Assembly: GCF_033807535.1 (NCBI RefSeq)
Contig: NZ_CP136856.1
Span: 3,423,501 to 3,487,500 of the forward strand
Reading direction: 5' to 3'
Length of the DNA stretch: 64,000 nucleotides
Source of the DNA: Oceanisphaera sp. IT1-181
Lineage (GTDB): Bacteria; Pseudomonadota; Gammaproteobacteria; Enterobacterales; Aeromonadaceae
Shown here one piece after another: positions 46,389 through 54,486 of this stretch. How positions within the stretch are numbered: the stretch's first letter is position 1; each line of letters begins with the position of its first letter. Under the pieces are notes generated by a model that saw nothing but the letters and a program-made list of their open reading frames with translations, was not told the DNA's origin and did not search any database. Made by a program: the position numbers and the translations under genes.

Positions 46389-46976
46389 ATGAACAAAATG
46401 ACCAAATTGCTGATGACCGTTGGCCTAATGCTAACCGCCACCGCAGCCGTAGCCCACCCCGGCCATGGCGTGCTGCACACCCACAACGATTTTCTCAGCG
46501 GCTTGCTGCACCCCATGATGGGCCTTGACCACCTGCTGGCCATGGCCGCCATCGGTTTCTGGAGCATCCGCCAGAACACCGCAATGAAAAATGGCACTCC
46601 CTTGTTTGTCGTGGGTGGCATGATGGTGGGTGCGGCCCTAGCCTGGGGCGGCTTGAGTCTGGCTGGTGTGGAAATGGGCATCGCCATGTCGGTGCTGCTG
46701 GCCGGTATTCTGATCGCCACCATGGCAAAACTGCCCACCGCCGTTGGCGGTACCCTGGTCGCCCTGTTCATGATCACCCACGGCTACGCACACGGCACCG
46801 AAATGAGCGCTGGCGCCAGCCTGATGTCTTACATGGCCGGCTTCGTCCTCGCCACCCTGGCCATTACCTTTGTTGGCCGTAGCCTGGGCACCGTCATGCT
46901 GAAAGCCGATAACCGCATTACCCGTGCTCTGGGTGGCGTGGTTGCAGTTATTGGTGGTGTATTGGCTGCTGGCTGA
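46389..46976 (+). CDS. hupE: HupE/UreJ family nickel permease
   Basis: A 195-residue inner-membrane protein with a cleaved leader (ending AAVAHPGHG) and about six helices. The motifs HPGHG, HPMMGLDHLLAMAAIGFWS and THGYAHGTE with repeated His are those of HupE/UreJ nickel transporters. As the last gene of the urease cluster it would supply the metal; no other nickel importer is seen nearby. Confidence 0.94.
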   Translation: MNKMTKLLMTVGLMLTATAAVAHPGHGVLHTHNDFLSGLLHPMMGLDHLLAMAAIGFWSIRQNTAMKNGTPLFVVGGMMVGAALAWGGLSLAGVEMGIAMSVLLAGILIATMAKLPTAVGGTLVALFMITHGYAHGTEMSAGASLMSYMAGFVLATLAITFVGRSLGTVMLKADNRITRALGGVVAVIGGVLAAG

Positions 46977-47015
46977 TCCTCCCCGAGTATAAAGTTGTCC
47001 TATAAGGGCGAGTCC

Positions 47016-47047
47016 AAAAAGCCGCGCGGGCTTTCGTGCGGCTTTTT
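47016..47047 (+). terminator. Terminator of the urease-hupE operon
   Basis: AAAAAGCCGC (47016-47025) pairs with GCGGCTTTTT (47038-47047); the 3' arm itself supplies the T-run. It lies 40 bases after hupE. Confidence 0.93.
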
Positions 47048-47163
47048 AAATTTAGGTGTCCCGTCTTGAACCATTACCAGCTCTGTACGGGCTAAAAAGA
47101 AGACGGTGGAACCGAGTCAAACTGAAACCCAGTTAAATTATATCAAATAGGAGATATATCGAT

Positions 47164-48429
47164 ATGAGTGGCACTATTATCAAGCGTTCAATAAACACGG
47201 AAAATGCACCAGTAAGTTCTGTCTCTACACAAACTGTCGCTTTTTCTCATTACAATAATATTTCAGCTCAATTGCCCGTTGACCCCAAAACCGGTGCCAT
47301 TGTAGCGGGTGATGTCACCGAGCAAGCAAAGCAGTGCTTTGAGAACATTAAAGCTATTGTGGAAAGCATCGACCACGTCATGGACGATGTTGTTAAAATC
47401 AATATCTTCTTGAAGAACATCGCGGACATTGACGCTGTAGACGCCGTTTATGCAACTTTCTTTCAGAACTACCTTCCTGTACGGACGACAGTCGCAGTGG
47501 CAGCTTTGCCTCTGGATGGTGCCTTACTGCAAGTTGATGCCCTTATTTCAAACGGTGAAGGAACGGCCCCACAAGCGCCTTGCGACCTGGTAAAGGTGGC
47601 AAAAAACACACAAAATGCGCCTACTAGCTCGACCTCCACACACACAGTGGCTTTTTCTCATTACAACAATATTTCAGCTCAATTACCGGTCGACCCTGCA
47701 ACGGGTAAACTGGTCGCGGGTGGCGTTAAAGAGCAGACTGGCCAGTGCCTGAAGAATATCAAGGCTATTTTAGAAAGTATCGACGTTCCCTTTGACGATA
47801 TTGTTAAAGTAAATATCTTCCTGAAAAACCTTGCTGACATTGATGCCGTCAACGAAGTCTACAGCACATTTTTCCCAGACTCGTCCATTGCCAGAGCTGT
47901 GGCCTATGTTCCTGCACGAACCGTCATTGCAGCTTCAGCTTTGCCTATGGATGCTTTGGTACAGATTGATGCGGTTGTGTCACACGGAGATGGCACGCCT
48001 CCACAAGCTGTTGAAGACAGACATGGCATCGTCATCAAAGCAAACAACACAGACAATGCCCCAAAGTGCGCTCTATCTACACAAACGGTCGCCTTCTCTC
48101 ATTACAATCACCTTTCAGCTCAATTACCTGTAGACCCTAAAACGGGTGCATTGGTAGCGGGTGATGTAACCGTGCAGGCAAAGCAGTGCTTAACAAATAT
48201 TCAAGCGATTGTAGAAAGTATCGGCCACGTGATGGACGATGCGGTTAAAATCAATATCCAGCTGAAAAATATCGCCGATATAGATGCGGTAAACGACGTT
48301 TACACCACTTTCTTCAACAGCGATCTTCCTGCAAGAACGACCGTTGGCGTATCAGCTATCCCGATGGACGCATTGGTACAAATTGATGCCGTTATCTCTA
48401 ACGCTGAAGGTACACCACCAGCGTTATAA
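47164..48429 (+). CDS. Triple-domain RidA/YjgF family protein
   Basis: A 421-residue protein made of three head-to-tail RidA domains (about 1-140, 141-284, 285-421). RidA proteins are normally 130-residue subunits of a homotrimer that deaminates reactive enamines and imines. Each repeat has TENAP-like starts, FSHYNNISAQLPVDPxTG and a P(A/V)RT segment with the substrate-binding Arg (Arg107, 252, 391). The Glu corresponding to E. coli Glu120 is Asp in all three (Asp125, 269, 408) and the preceding Glu is Gln. Repeat 2 has an extra stretch of about 11 residues before its PART motif. The polypeptide could fold as a one-chain trimer. AGGAGATA precedes the ATG. It follows the urease terminator and has its own start. 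Confidence 0.9.
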   Translation: MSGTIIKRSINTENAPVSSVSTQTVAFSHYNNISAQLPVDPKTGAIVAGDVTEQAKQCFENIKAIVESIDHVMDDVVKINIFLKNIADIDAVDAVYATFFQNYLPVRTTVAVAALPLDGALLQVDALISNGEGTAPQAPCDLVKVAKNTQNAPTSSTSTHTVAFSHYNNISAQLPVDPATGKLVAGGVKEQTGQCLKNIKAILESIDVPFDDIVKVNIFLKNLADIDAVNEVYSTFFPDSSIARAVAYVPARTVIAASALPMDALVQIDAVVSHGDGTPPQAVEDRHGIVIKANNTDNAPKCALSTQTVAFSHYNHLSAQLPVDPKTGALVAGDVTVQAKQCLTNIQAIVESIGHVMDDAVKINIQLKNIADIDAVNDVYTTFFNSDLPARTTVGVSAIPMDALVQIDAVISNAEGTPPAL

Positions 48430-48507
48430 GTGTATTTTTGGTTCTGTCACAAAGCTTAATGGAACCATAATTGCACTCGTTTTCAGACGCACCTAGGCTG
48501 CGTTGGC

Positions 48508-48552
48508 ATAAAAAAAGGCAACACAATAACCCATCAGGATTATCGTGTTGCC
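48508..48552 (-). terminator. Terminator of the ilv operon
   Basis: On the minus strand GGCAACACGATAA pairs with TTATTGTGTTGCC (one mismatch, 48552-48517) and is followed by seven T, about 60 bases beyond ilvA. Confidence 0.92.
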
Positions 48553-48612
48553 TCTCCCTTATTCCCCTTTCATTATGTTCCGCAAGCCTCCTATAAAAAG
48601 ACTAACTGACCA

Positions 48613-50166
48613 TTAATGAGCCAAGAAGAACTGATATGCAGCATCTTCTGTCACGTCATCCCAACGATAACCTAACTCCACCAAGTACTGTTCGAAGTCA
48701 GCTAACTCCGCATCCGGCAACTCAAAAGCACAGAGCACACGGCCAAACTCGACCCCTTGGTTACGATAGTGGAATAAGCTAATGTTCCAACGCGTGCCCA
48801 AAGTGTTTAAGAAGCGCATTAAGGCACCCGGCTGCTCAGGAAAGCGAAAGCTATATAAGCGCTCATGTAACGCTTTAGGCGGGCGACCACCCACCATATA
48901 ACGCACATGAGATTTAGCTAAATCGTTGTCCGTCATATTGGCCACTTGATAGCCCGACTGTTCTAGCTCCATCATGATCTGGGTTAACTCGCGATCGCCA
49001 TCCGTCAAACGCACCGACACTAATACCGCCGCCTTGTCGTTGGATGAATAACGATAGTTAAACTCCGTCACCATGCGATTACCCAGCACTTCACAAAAGG
49101 CCACAAAGGCACCCTTTCGCTCGGGAATGGTCACCGCTAGCAAGCCTTCACGCTTCTCGCCCAGCTCACAACGTTCAGACACGTAACGCAAAGAGTGAAA
49201 ATTCACGTTAGCGCCACTTAAGATGGCAGTCATGCGCGCATGGGAATAATCCCCCGCTTGGCTGTATTTTTTCAGTCCTGCCAGCGCCAGCGCACCCGAA
49301 GGCTCGGCAATGGCGCGGGTATCTTCAAAAATATCCTTCACCGCAGCGCAGATTTCATCTGAGCTGACGGTCACCACGCCATCGAGATACTGCTGACAGA
49401 GGCGAAAGGTCTCCGTGCCCATGCGCTTTACGGCCACGCCATCGGCAAAGGTACTAACGCGGTCTAGGGTGACAATTTCACCGGCTTTCAGCGCCGCCTT
49501 TAAACAGGCAGAGCCTTCCGCTTCCACGCCTATCACCTTCACTTGCGGCAACAGCTGCTTAATATACACAGCCACGCCCGCCGCCAAACCACCGCCACCC
49601 ACAGGTACAAATACGTGGGTTAAGCGAGTGTCTTGCTCCAGTAATTCGCGGCCAATAGTGCCTTGACCGGCAATCACATCCGGATCGTCAAACGGCGGGA
49701 TCAGCGTGAGCTGATGCTCTTCGGCCAGCTCGATGCAACGGGCATAAGCTTCATCGAAGTTATTACCGTGCAAAATCACCTTACCGCCAAAGCCGCGCAC
49801 CGAATCAATCTTAATATCCGGCGTCACGACCGGCATCACTATGGTGGCTTTAATGCCAAGCTTGGCGGCCGACAACGCCACGCCTTGGGCATGGTTGCCG
49901 GCCGAGGCAGCAATCACCCCGGCTTGCAGCTGCTCAGGGCTTAACTGCGCAATCTTGTTATAAGCACCCCTTAGCTTGAAAGAATGCACGGGCTGCATGT
50001 CTTCGCGCTTTAGCGATACCGAGTGGCCTAAGCGCTCAGAAATTTTCTTCAAATGCGTCAAAGGCGTCACTCTTGCGGCCTCATACACAGGAGACAGCAA
50101 GATACGACGTAAATACTCGCTCGCAGAGCGTAATGCGGCGGCTTCTTTCAATGCCGGTTGTGCCAT
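48613..50166 (-). CDS. ilvA: Threonine deaminase (biosynthetic) IlvA
   Basis: This 517-residue PLP enzyme turns threonine into 2-oxobutanoate, the first step to isoleucine. PLP-Lys is in HSFKLRGAYNK, the cofactor loop in SAGNHAQGVA, GGGGLAAG binds phosphate, and two C-terminal ACT-like domains (RYMVGGRPPKALHERLYSF) give isoleucine feedback. I start at the ATG at 50166, 1 bp after ilvD; the frame is open further up but lies within ilvD. Confidence 0.97.
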   Translation of the reverse strand: MAQPALKEAAALRSASEYLRRILLSPVYEAARVTPLTHLKKISERLGHSVSLKREDMQPVHSFKLRGAYNKIAQLSPEQLQAGVIAASAGNHAQGVALSAAKLGIKATIVMPVVTPDIKIDSVRGFGGKVILHGNNFDEAYARCIELAEEHQLTLIPPFDDPDVIAGQGTIGRELLEQDTRLTHVFVPVGGGGLAAGVAVYIKQLLPQVKVIGVEAEGSACLKAALKAGEIVTLDRVSTFADGVAVKRMGTETFRLCQQYLDGVVTVSSDEICAAVKDIFEDTRAIAEPSGALALAGLKKYSQAGDYSHARMTAILSGANVNFHSLRYVSERCELGEKREGLLAVTIPERKGAFVAFCEVLGNRMVTEFNYRYSSNDKAAVLVSVRLTDGDRELTQIMMELEQSGYQVANMTDNDLAKSHVRYMVGGRPPKALHERLYSFRFPEQPGALMRFLNTLGTRWNISLFHYRNQGVEFGRVLCAFELPDAELADFEQYLVELGYRWDDVTEDAAYQFFLAH

Positions 50167-50167
50167 C

Positions 50168-52018
50168 TTATCCCCCCAGTTTGCTGACATCGCGTACCGC
50201 ACCTTTGTCTGCACTGGTCGCCAATGACGCATAAGCGCGTAATGAGAAGGACACCTCACGTTGGCGGTCCACTGGGCGCCAGCCTTGATCCCCTTTGGCA
50301 TCCATAGCCGCGCGACGGCTTGCCAACTCAGCATCTGACACATCCAAAACTATGCTGCGGCCCGGAATATCGATGTCGATGATGTCGCCGTTCTCTACTA
50401 GGCCAATAGTACCGCCACTGCCCGCTTCTGGCGAAACGTGACCGATAGATAAACCAGATGTACCGCCAGAGAAGCGACCGTCGGTGATCAGCGCACACTT
50501 AGTGCCCAACCCCATCGACTTCAAATAGGTGGTCGGATACAGCATTTCTTGCATGCCTGGGCCGCCTTTCGGGCCTTCGTAGCGAATAACCACTACGTCG
50601 CCGGCTTTCACTTGACCGCCCAAGATGCCTTCTACTGCGCTGTCTTGGCACTCATAGATGCGGGCCGGCCCTCGGAACACTAAATTATCGTCGGACACGC
50701 CGGCGGTTTTCACGATACAACCGTCTACCGCTAAATTACCAGACAGTACGGCCAAGCCGCCCTCTAAGCTATAGGCGTGCTCTAGGCTGCGGATACAACC
50801 CTCGGCGCGGTCGTCATCCAGTGTGGGCCAGCGGCAATCTTGGCTGAAGGCTTTAACGGTACGAATGCCGGCAGGACCAGCGCGGAACATGGTTTTTACC
50901 GCTTCGTCTTCGGTAACCATAATATCGTACTTGGCTAACTGTTCGGCCAGGGTCATGCCCAGCACAGTTGGCAGTTCGGTGTGCAGTAAACCGGCACGGG
51001 CCAGCTCACCCAAAATACCCATAACGCCACCGGCACGGTGCACGTCTTCCATGTGATATTTAGGGGTAGAAGGTGCCACCTTACACAGCTGCGGCACTTT
51101 ACGAGACAGCTGGTCAATGTCGGCCATAGTAAAATCAACGCCCGCTTCATGAGCGGCGGCCAACAGGTGCAGTACGGTATTGGTCGAGCCACCCATGGCC
51201 ACATCTAATACCATAGCGTTTTCAAAGGCCGCTTTAGTGGCAATGTTGCGCGGCAAAGCAGAGGCATCGTCTTGCTCGTAGTAGCGCTTAGTCAATTCAA
51301 CAATACGGTGACCGGCTGATTTAAATAACTGCTCGCGATCCGCGTGCGTGGCCAGCAAAGAACCGTTAGCAGGTTGAGATAAACCCAGAGCTTCGGTTAA
51401 GCAGTTCATGGAGTTTGCAGTAAACATGCCTGAGCAAGAGCCACAGGTTGGGCAAGCGCTACGCTCAGTTTGCTCACTCTGGGCATCACTGACGTTAGGA
51501 TCGGCGCCTTGGATCATGGCATCGACTAAGTCGAGCTTGATGATTTGATCAGACAACTTGGTCTTGCCCGCTTCCATAGGGCCACCGGAGACAAAAATCA
51601 CCGGAATATTCACCCGCAATGCTGCCATCAACATACCGGGAGTGATTTTGTCACAGTTAGAAATACACACCATGGCATCGGCACAGTGAGCGTTCACCAT
51701 GTATTCGACCGAGTCAGCGATCAGGTCACGGCTCGGCAAGCTGTACAGCATGCCGCCGTGGCCCATGGCGATGCCATCATCGACAGCTATAGTGTTGAAT
51801 TCTTTAGCAACACCGCCGGCCGCTTCAATTTCGCGCGCCACTAACTGGCCCATGTCTTTGAGGTGCACGTGGCCCGGTACAAACTGGGTAAAGGAGTTCA
51901 CTACCGCAATAATGGGTTTGCCGAAATCTTCTTCGGTCATGCCTGTTGCACGCCACAGGGCGCGAGCACCGGCCATATTACGGCCGTGAGTAGTGGTGGC
52001 GGAACGATACTTTGGCAT
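50168..52018 (-). CDS. ilvD: Dihydroxyacid dehydratase IlvD
   Basis: A 616-residue Fe-S dehydratase common to isoleucine and valine synthesis. It begins MPKYRSATTTHGRNMAGARA exactly as in E. coli, which fixes the start at 52018. Cluster cysteines are in NCDKITPG and CPTCGSCSGMFTAN. It is followed immediately by ilvA. A 166-bp gap with a palindromic repeat separates it from ilvM. Confidence 0.98.
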   Translation of the reverse strand: MPKYRSATTTHGRNMAGARALWRATGMTEEDFGKPIIAVVNSFTQFVPGHVHLKDMGQLVAREIEAAGGVAKEFNTIAVDDGIAMGHGGMLYSLPSRDLIADSVEYMVNAHCADAMVCISNCDKITPGMLMAALRVNIPVIFVSGGPMEAGKTKLSDQIIKLDLVDAMIQGADPNVSDAQSEQTERSACPTCGSCSGMFTANSMNCLTEALGLSQPANGSLLATHADREQLFKSAGHRIVELTKRYYEQDDASALPRNIATKAAFENAMVLDVAMGGSTNTVLHLLAAAHEAGVDFTMADIDQLSRKVPQLCKVAPSTPKYHMEDVHRAGGVMGILGELARAGLLHTELPTVLGMTLAEQLAKYDIMVTEDEAVKTMFRAGPAGIRTVKAFSQDCRWPTLDDDRAEGCIRSLEHAYSLEGGLAVLSGNLAVDGCIVKTAGVSDDNLVFRGPARIYECQDSAVEGILGGQVKAGDVVVIRYEGPKGGPGMQEMLYPTTYLKSMGLGTKCALITDGRFSGGTSGLSIGHVSPEAGSGGTIGLVENGDIIDIDIPGRSIVLDVSDAELASRRAAMDAKGDQGWRPVDRQREVSFSLRAYASLATSADKGAVRDVSKLGG

Positions 52019-52090
52019 TCTTAATATTCCTAACAATGTGAGTCATACAGGCGCCATCTACTAGGCGACGCCTATCTCTAAAAATTAAAT

Positions 52091-52182
52091 CGTTATACGT
52101 CTTACGTGGTACGCCATACGCCAAAGCTAAAACAGCGCTCTGCTTTTCATTTACAGCGTATGGCTTAAAGCGTACGGCGCTA
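52091..52182. repeat. Short interspersed palindromic repeat, copy c
   Basis: GTGGTACGCCATACGCC (52106-52122) and CAGCGTATGGCTTAAAGCG with CGTACGGCGC (to 52179) form inverted halves. It sits between ilvM and ilvD, where E. coli has ilvE. Confidence 0.55.
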
Positions 52183-52184
52183 AT

Positions 52185-52445
52185 TTAAGCTATTTTTTTT
52201 AGCGCTTGCGCTTCTTCTAGCACTTGCGCTTGAACTTGGGTCACGTCTAACAATTTTTCTAACTGGCGACTGAGTAATTCTATAGCGCGCTCGCTCTCGA
52301 CCCGCATATTAATGACGAGATTCGCGTCTTGAGTGGTCATGTCCATCTGAGCGACGCGAAAGCCGCGGTGGCGAGTCAGGCGCAATACTCTTTCGAGTAC
52401 TTCAGGGCGAAACTGGGCAGTTACCTGCAACTGATATTGGTTCAT
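52185..52445 (-). CDS. ilvM: Acetolactate synthase II regulatory subunit IlvM
   Basis: An 86-residue ACT-domain small subunit (YQLQVTAQFRPEVLERVLR, HRGFRVAQMDM). It lies 2 bp after ilvG, as usual for the isozyme II pair. Confidence 0.95.
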   Translation of the reverse strand: MNQYQLQVTAQFRPEVLERVLRLTRHRGFRVAQMDMTTQDANLVINMRVESERAIELLSRQLEKLLDVTQVQAQVLEEAQALKKIA

Positions 52446-52447
52446 AT

Positions 52448-54121
52448 TTACTTCTCCATCATCTGATCATTGGGAACGCCGGGCGGCACCAAGGGCCAAA
52501 CGTTTTCTTGCTCAGAAATTCGCACATGCAATAAATAAGCGCTATCAGCCGCCAGCATGCGCTGTATGGCAGGCTCTACGTCTGCTTTACAGGTAATGGT
52601 TTCACCCGGAATATCAAAGGCGGCCGCCATGGCCACAAAATCCGGGTTATCGTTCAAAATGGTTTCACTGTAACGACCATCGAAGAACAATTCTTGCCAC
52701 TGGCGCACCATGCCTAAGCGCTGGTTATCGAGCAACACCATTTTCACCGGTAACTGGGCGCGCTTCAATGTGCCCAGCTCTTGTACGTTCATCATAAAAG
52801 AACCGTCACCGGATACTAATACCGACTCATCTTGAGGGCGAGCCAGCTTGGCGCCAATGGCGGCGGGCAAACCAAAGCCCATGGTGCCAAGGCCTGAGCT
52901 ACTCAGATGATTACGCGGGCTGGTAAAACGCATATGTTGCGCCACCCACATTTGGTGCTGGCCTACGTCACAGCTGACCATGGCGCTGTCATCTAAGGCG
53001 GCACTCAACTGGCTTAACATCAAAGGCGCATAAATAGCGGCACCAGGATGATCGTAGCGCCAAGCATGCTCAGCTTTAAGGGTCTTACAGTGCTCGCGCC
53101 ATGGGTCTATGGCCAGTTTATCGGCGCTTATTTTAGCATTAGCGAGCAAAGGGAGCACGGTGGCGAGTTCGGCATTAATGCTTACTTGGGCGTGGCGCAC
53201 CTTACCAAATTCGGAGGCGTCTTTATCAAGGTGGATAACCTTGGCATTCACGGCAAAGGCGTCCAGTTTACCGGTTACGCGGTCGTCGAAACGTGCGCCT
53301 ACCACCAACAGCAGATCACTCTGTTGAACGGCCAGATTGGCGGCTTTTGTTCCGTGCATGCCGAGCATGCCTAAAAACAGTTCGTCATCCGGATCCAGAG
53401 TGCCGATGCCCTTAAGCGTGGTCACCATAGGGATCCCGGTGCGCGTGGCAAAAGCACGTAATTCTTCCACCGCATTCGCCATGCCCACACCGCCGCCCAC
53501 GTACAAAATAGGCTGCTTGGCATTAGCCAATAACTGCTGCGCCTCGGCCAGTGCTTGCGCGTCTAATGGGTTCGGATCCGTATTGAAAGTGGGTGTGGTT
53601 TTAGGCTCGACTAAGGCCATTTGGATATTTTTTGGCACATCAATCAGCACAGGTCCCGGGCGACCGGAGCGCGCCACCTCAAATGCCTCGGCAATAATGG
53701 CACCTAAGTCTTCCACATTTTCCACTAAGTAAGAGTGCTTAGTGCACGACAACGACATGCCGAGCACGTCCACTTCTTGGAAGGCATCGGTACCAATGGC
53801 CGACATCGGCACTTGGCCAGTAATGGCCACCAGAGGGATAGAATCGAGCATGGCATCGGCCAGACCTGTGATCAGGTTAGTGGCGCCAGGGCCAGAGGTG
53901 GCCATGCACACACCTACCTGACCACTGGCTCTGGCATAACCCACAGCAGCCAACGCGGCGGCCTGCTCATGGCGGCACAACAGATGGTCTACACCACCAT
54001 CATACAAGGCGTCATAAAGCGGCATAATAGCGCCGCCGGGGTAACCGAAGATTTGGGTGACTCCCTGCTGTTTTAAGGTTTGAACGATATACTGTGCGCC
54101 ATTCATCTTATTACTGTCCAT
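52448..54121 (-). CDS. ilvG: Acetolactate synthase II catalytic subunit IlvG
   Basis: A ThDP enzyme condensing pyruvate with pyruvate or 2-oxobutanoate. The catalytic Glu lies in CRHEQAAALAAVGYARASG, the FAD/acceptor region in TSGPGATNLITGLADA, and the ThDP/Mg site in SGDGSFMMNVQELGT to LDNQRLGM. The frame is intact, unlike in E. coli K-12. The start is uncertain between 54121 (557 residues) and the ATG at 54106 (MNGAQ, which aligns with E. coli IlvG). Expression is under the ilvL attenuator. Confidence 0.97.
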   Translation of the reverse strand: MDSNKMNGAQYIVQTLKQQGVTQIFGYPGGAIMPLYDALYDGGVDHLLCRHEQAAALAAVGYARASGQVGVCMATSGPGATNLITGLADAMLDSIPLVAITGQVPMSAIGTDAFQEVDVLGMSLSCTKHSYLVENVEDLGAIIAEAFEVARSGRPGPVLIDVPKNIQMALVEPKTTPTFNTDPNPLDAQALAEAQQLLANAKQPILYVGGGVGMANAVEELRAFATRTGIPMVTTLKGIGTLDPDDELFLGMLGMHGTKAANLAVQQSDLLLVVGARFDDRVTGKLDAFAVNAKVIHLDKDASEFGKVRHAQVSINAELATVLPLLANAKISADKLAIDPWREHCKTLKAEHAWRYDHPGAAIYAPLMLSQLSAALDDSAMVSCDVGQHQMWVAQHMRFTSPRNHLSSSGLGTMGFGLPAAIGAKLARPQDESVLVSGDGSFMMNVQELGTLKRAQLPVKMVLLDNQRLGMVRQWQELFFDGRYSETILNDNPDFVAMAAAFDIPGETITCKADVEPAIQRMLAADSAYLLHVRISEQENVWPLVPPGVPNDQMMEK

Positions 54122-54140
54122 CTGTTAGTACCAAAGCCGG

Positions 54141-54178
54141 TTAAAAAAAAACCCCCGAGCGATGTGCTCGGGGGTTTT
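54141..54178 (-). terminator. ilv attenuator terminator
   Basis: On the minus strand CCCCCGAGC (54174-54166), loop ACATC and GCTCGGGGG (54160-54152) are followed by nine T. The 5' arm can alternatively pair with GCTCGGGG (54230-54223) inside the leader-peptide gene, forming an antiterminator. Confidence 0.95.
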
Positions 54179-54199
54179 ACGTTTCGTCTGTCGGTGAAG

Positions 54200-54292
54200 T
54201 TATTTTTCGTCAGACCAAAGTACCCCGAGCGGAGATATAATAATCACCACTAGGACCACAATAATGTTGACGAAATAGTCTAAGAAATTCAT
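54200..54292 (-). CDS. ilvL: ilv operon leader peptide IlvL
   Basis: A 30-codon frame starting ATG at 54292 and ending TAA at 54200. It reads MNFLDYFVNIIVVLVVIII and then SPLGVLWSDEK, so 13 of 15 consecutive residues after the first ten positions or so are Ile, Val or Leu. These are the products of the operon, as expected for a ribosome-stalling leader. It precedes the terminator by about 22 bases. Stalling at the Ile/Val/Leu run would leave segment GCTCGGGG free to form the antiterminator. Confidence 0.93.
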   Translation of the reverse strand: MNFLDYFVNIIVVLVVIIISPLGVLWSDEK

Positions 54293-54486
54293 CTCACCGT
54301 TCTCTCAATAGGGTGTCGAGCCAGAACCATCTACTCAAGCAGGCCTATAGAACTAGCATGATGAGCTAGACTAAACAAGACTTTCTTGATCGCCAAACCT
54401 AAATGAGCCACTTAACAGCAAGGGAAAGCTAGTTAAAAAAACTGCAAATATTTAATTATCAGAAACAAAATATCAGGGAGACTAGG

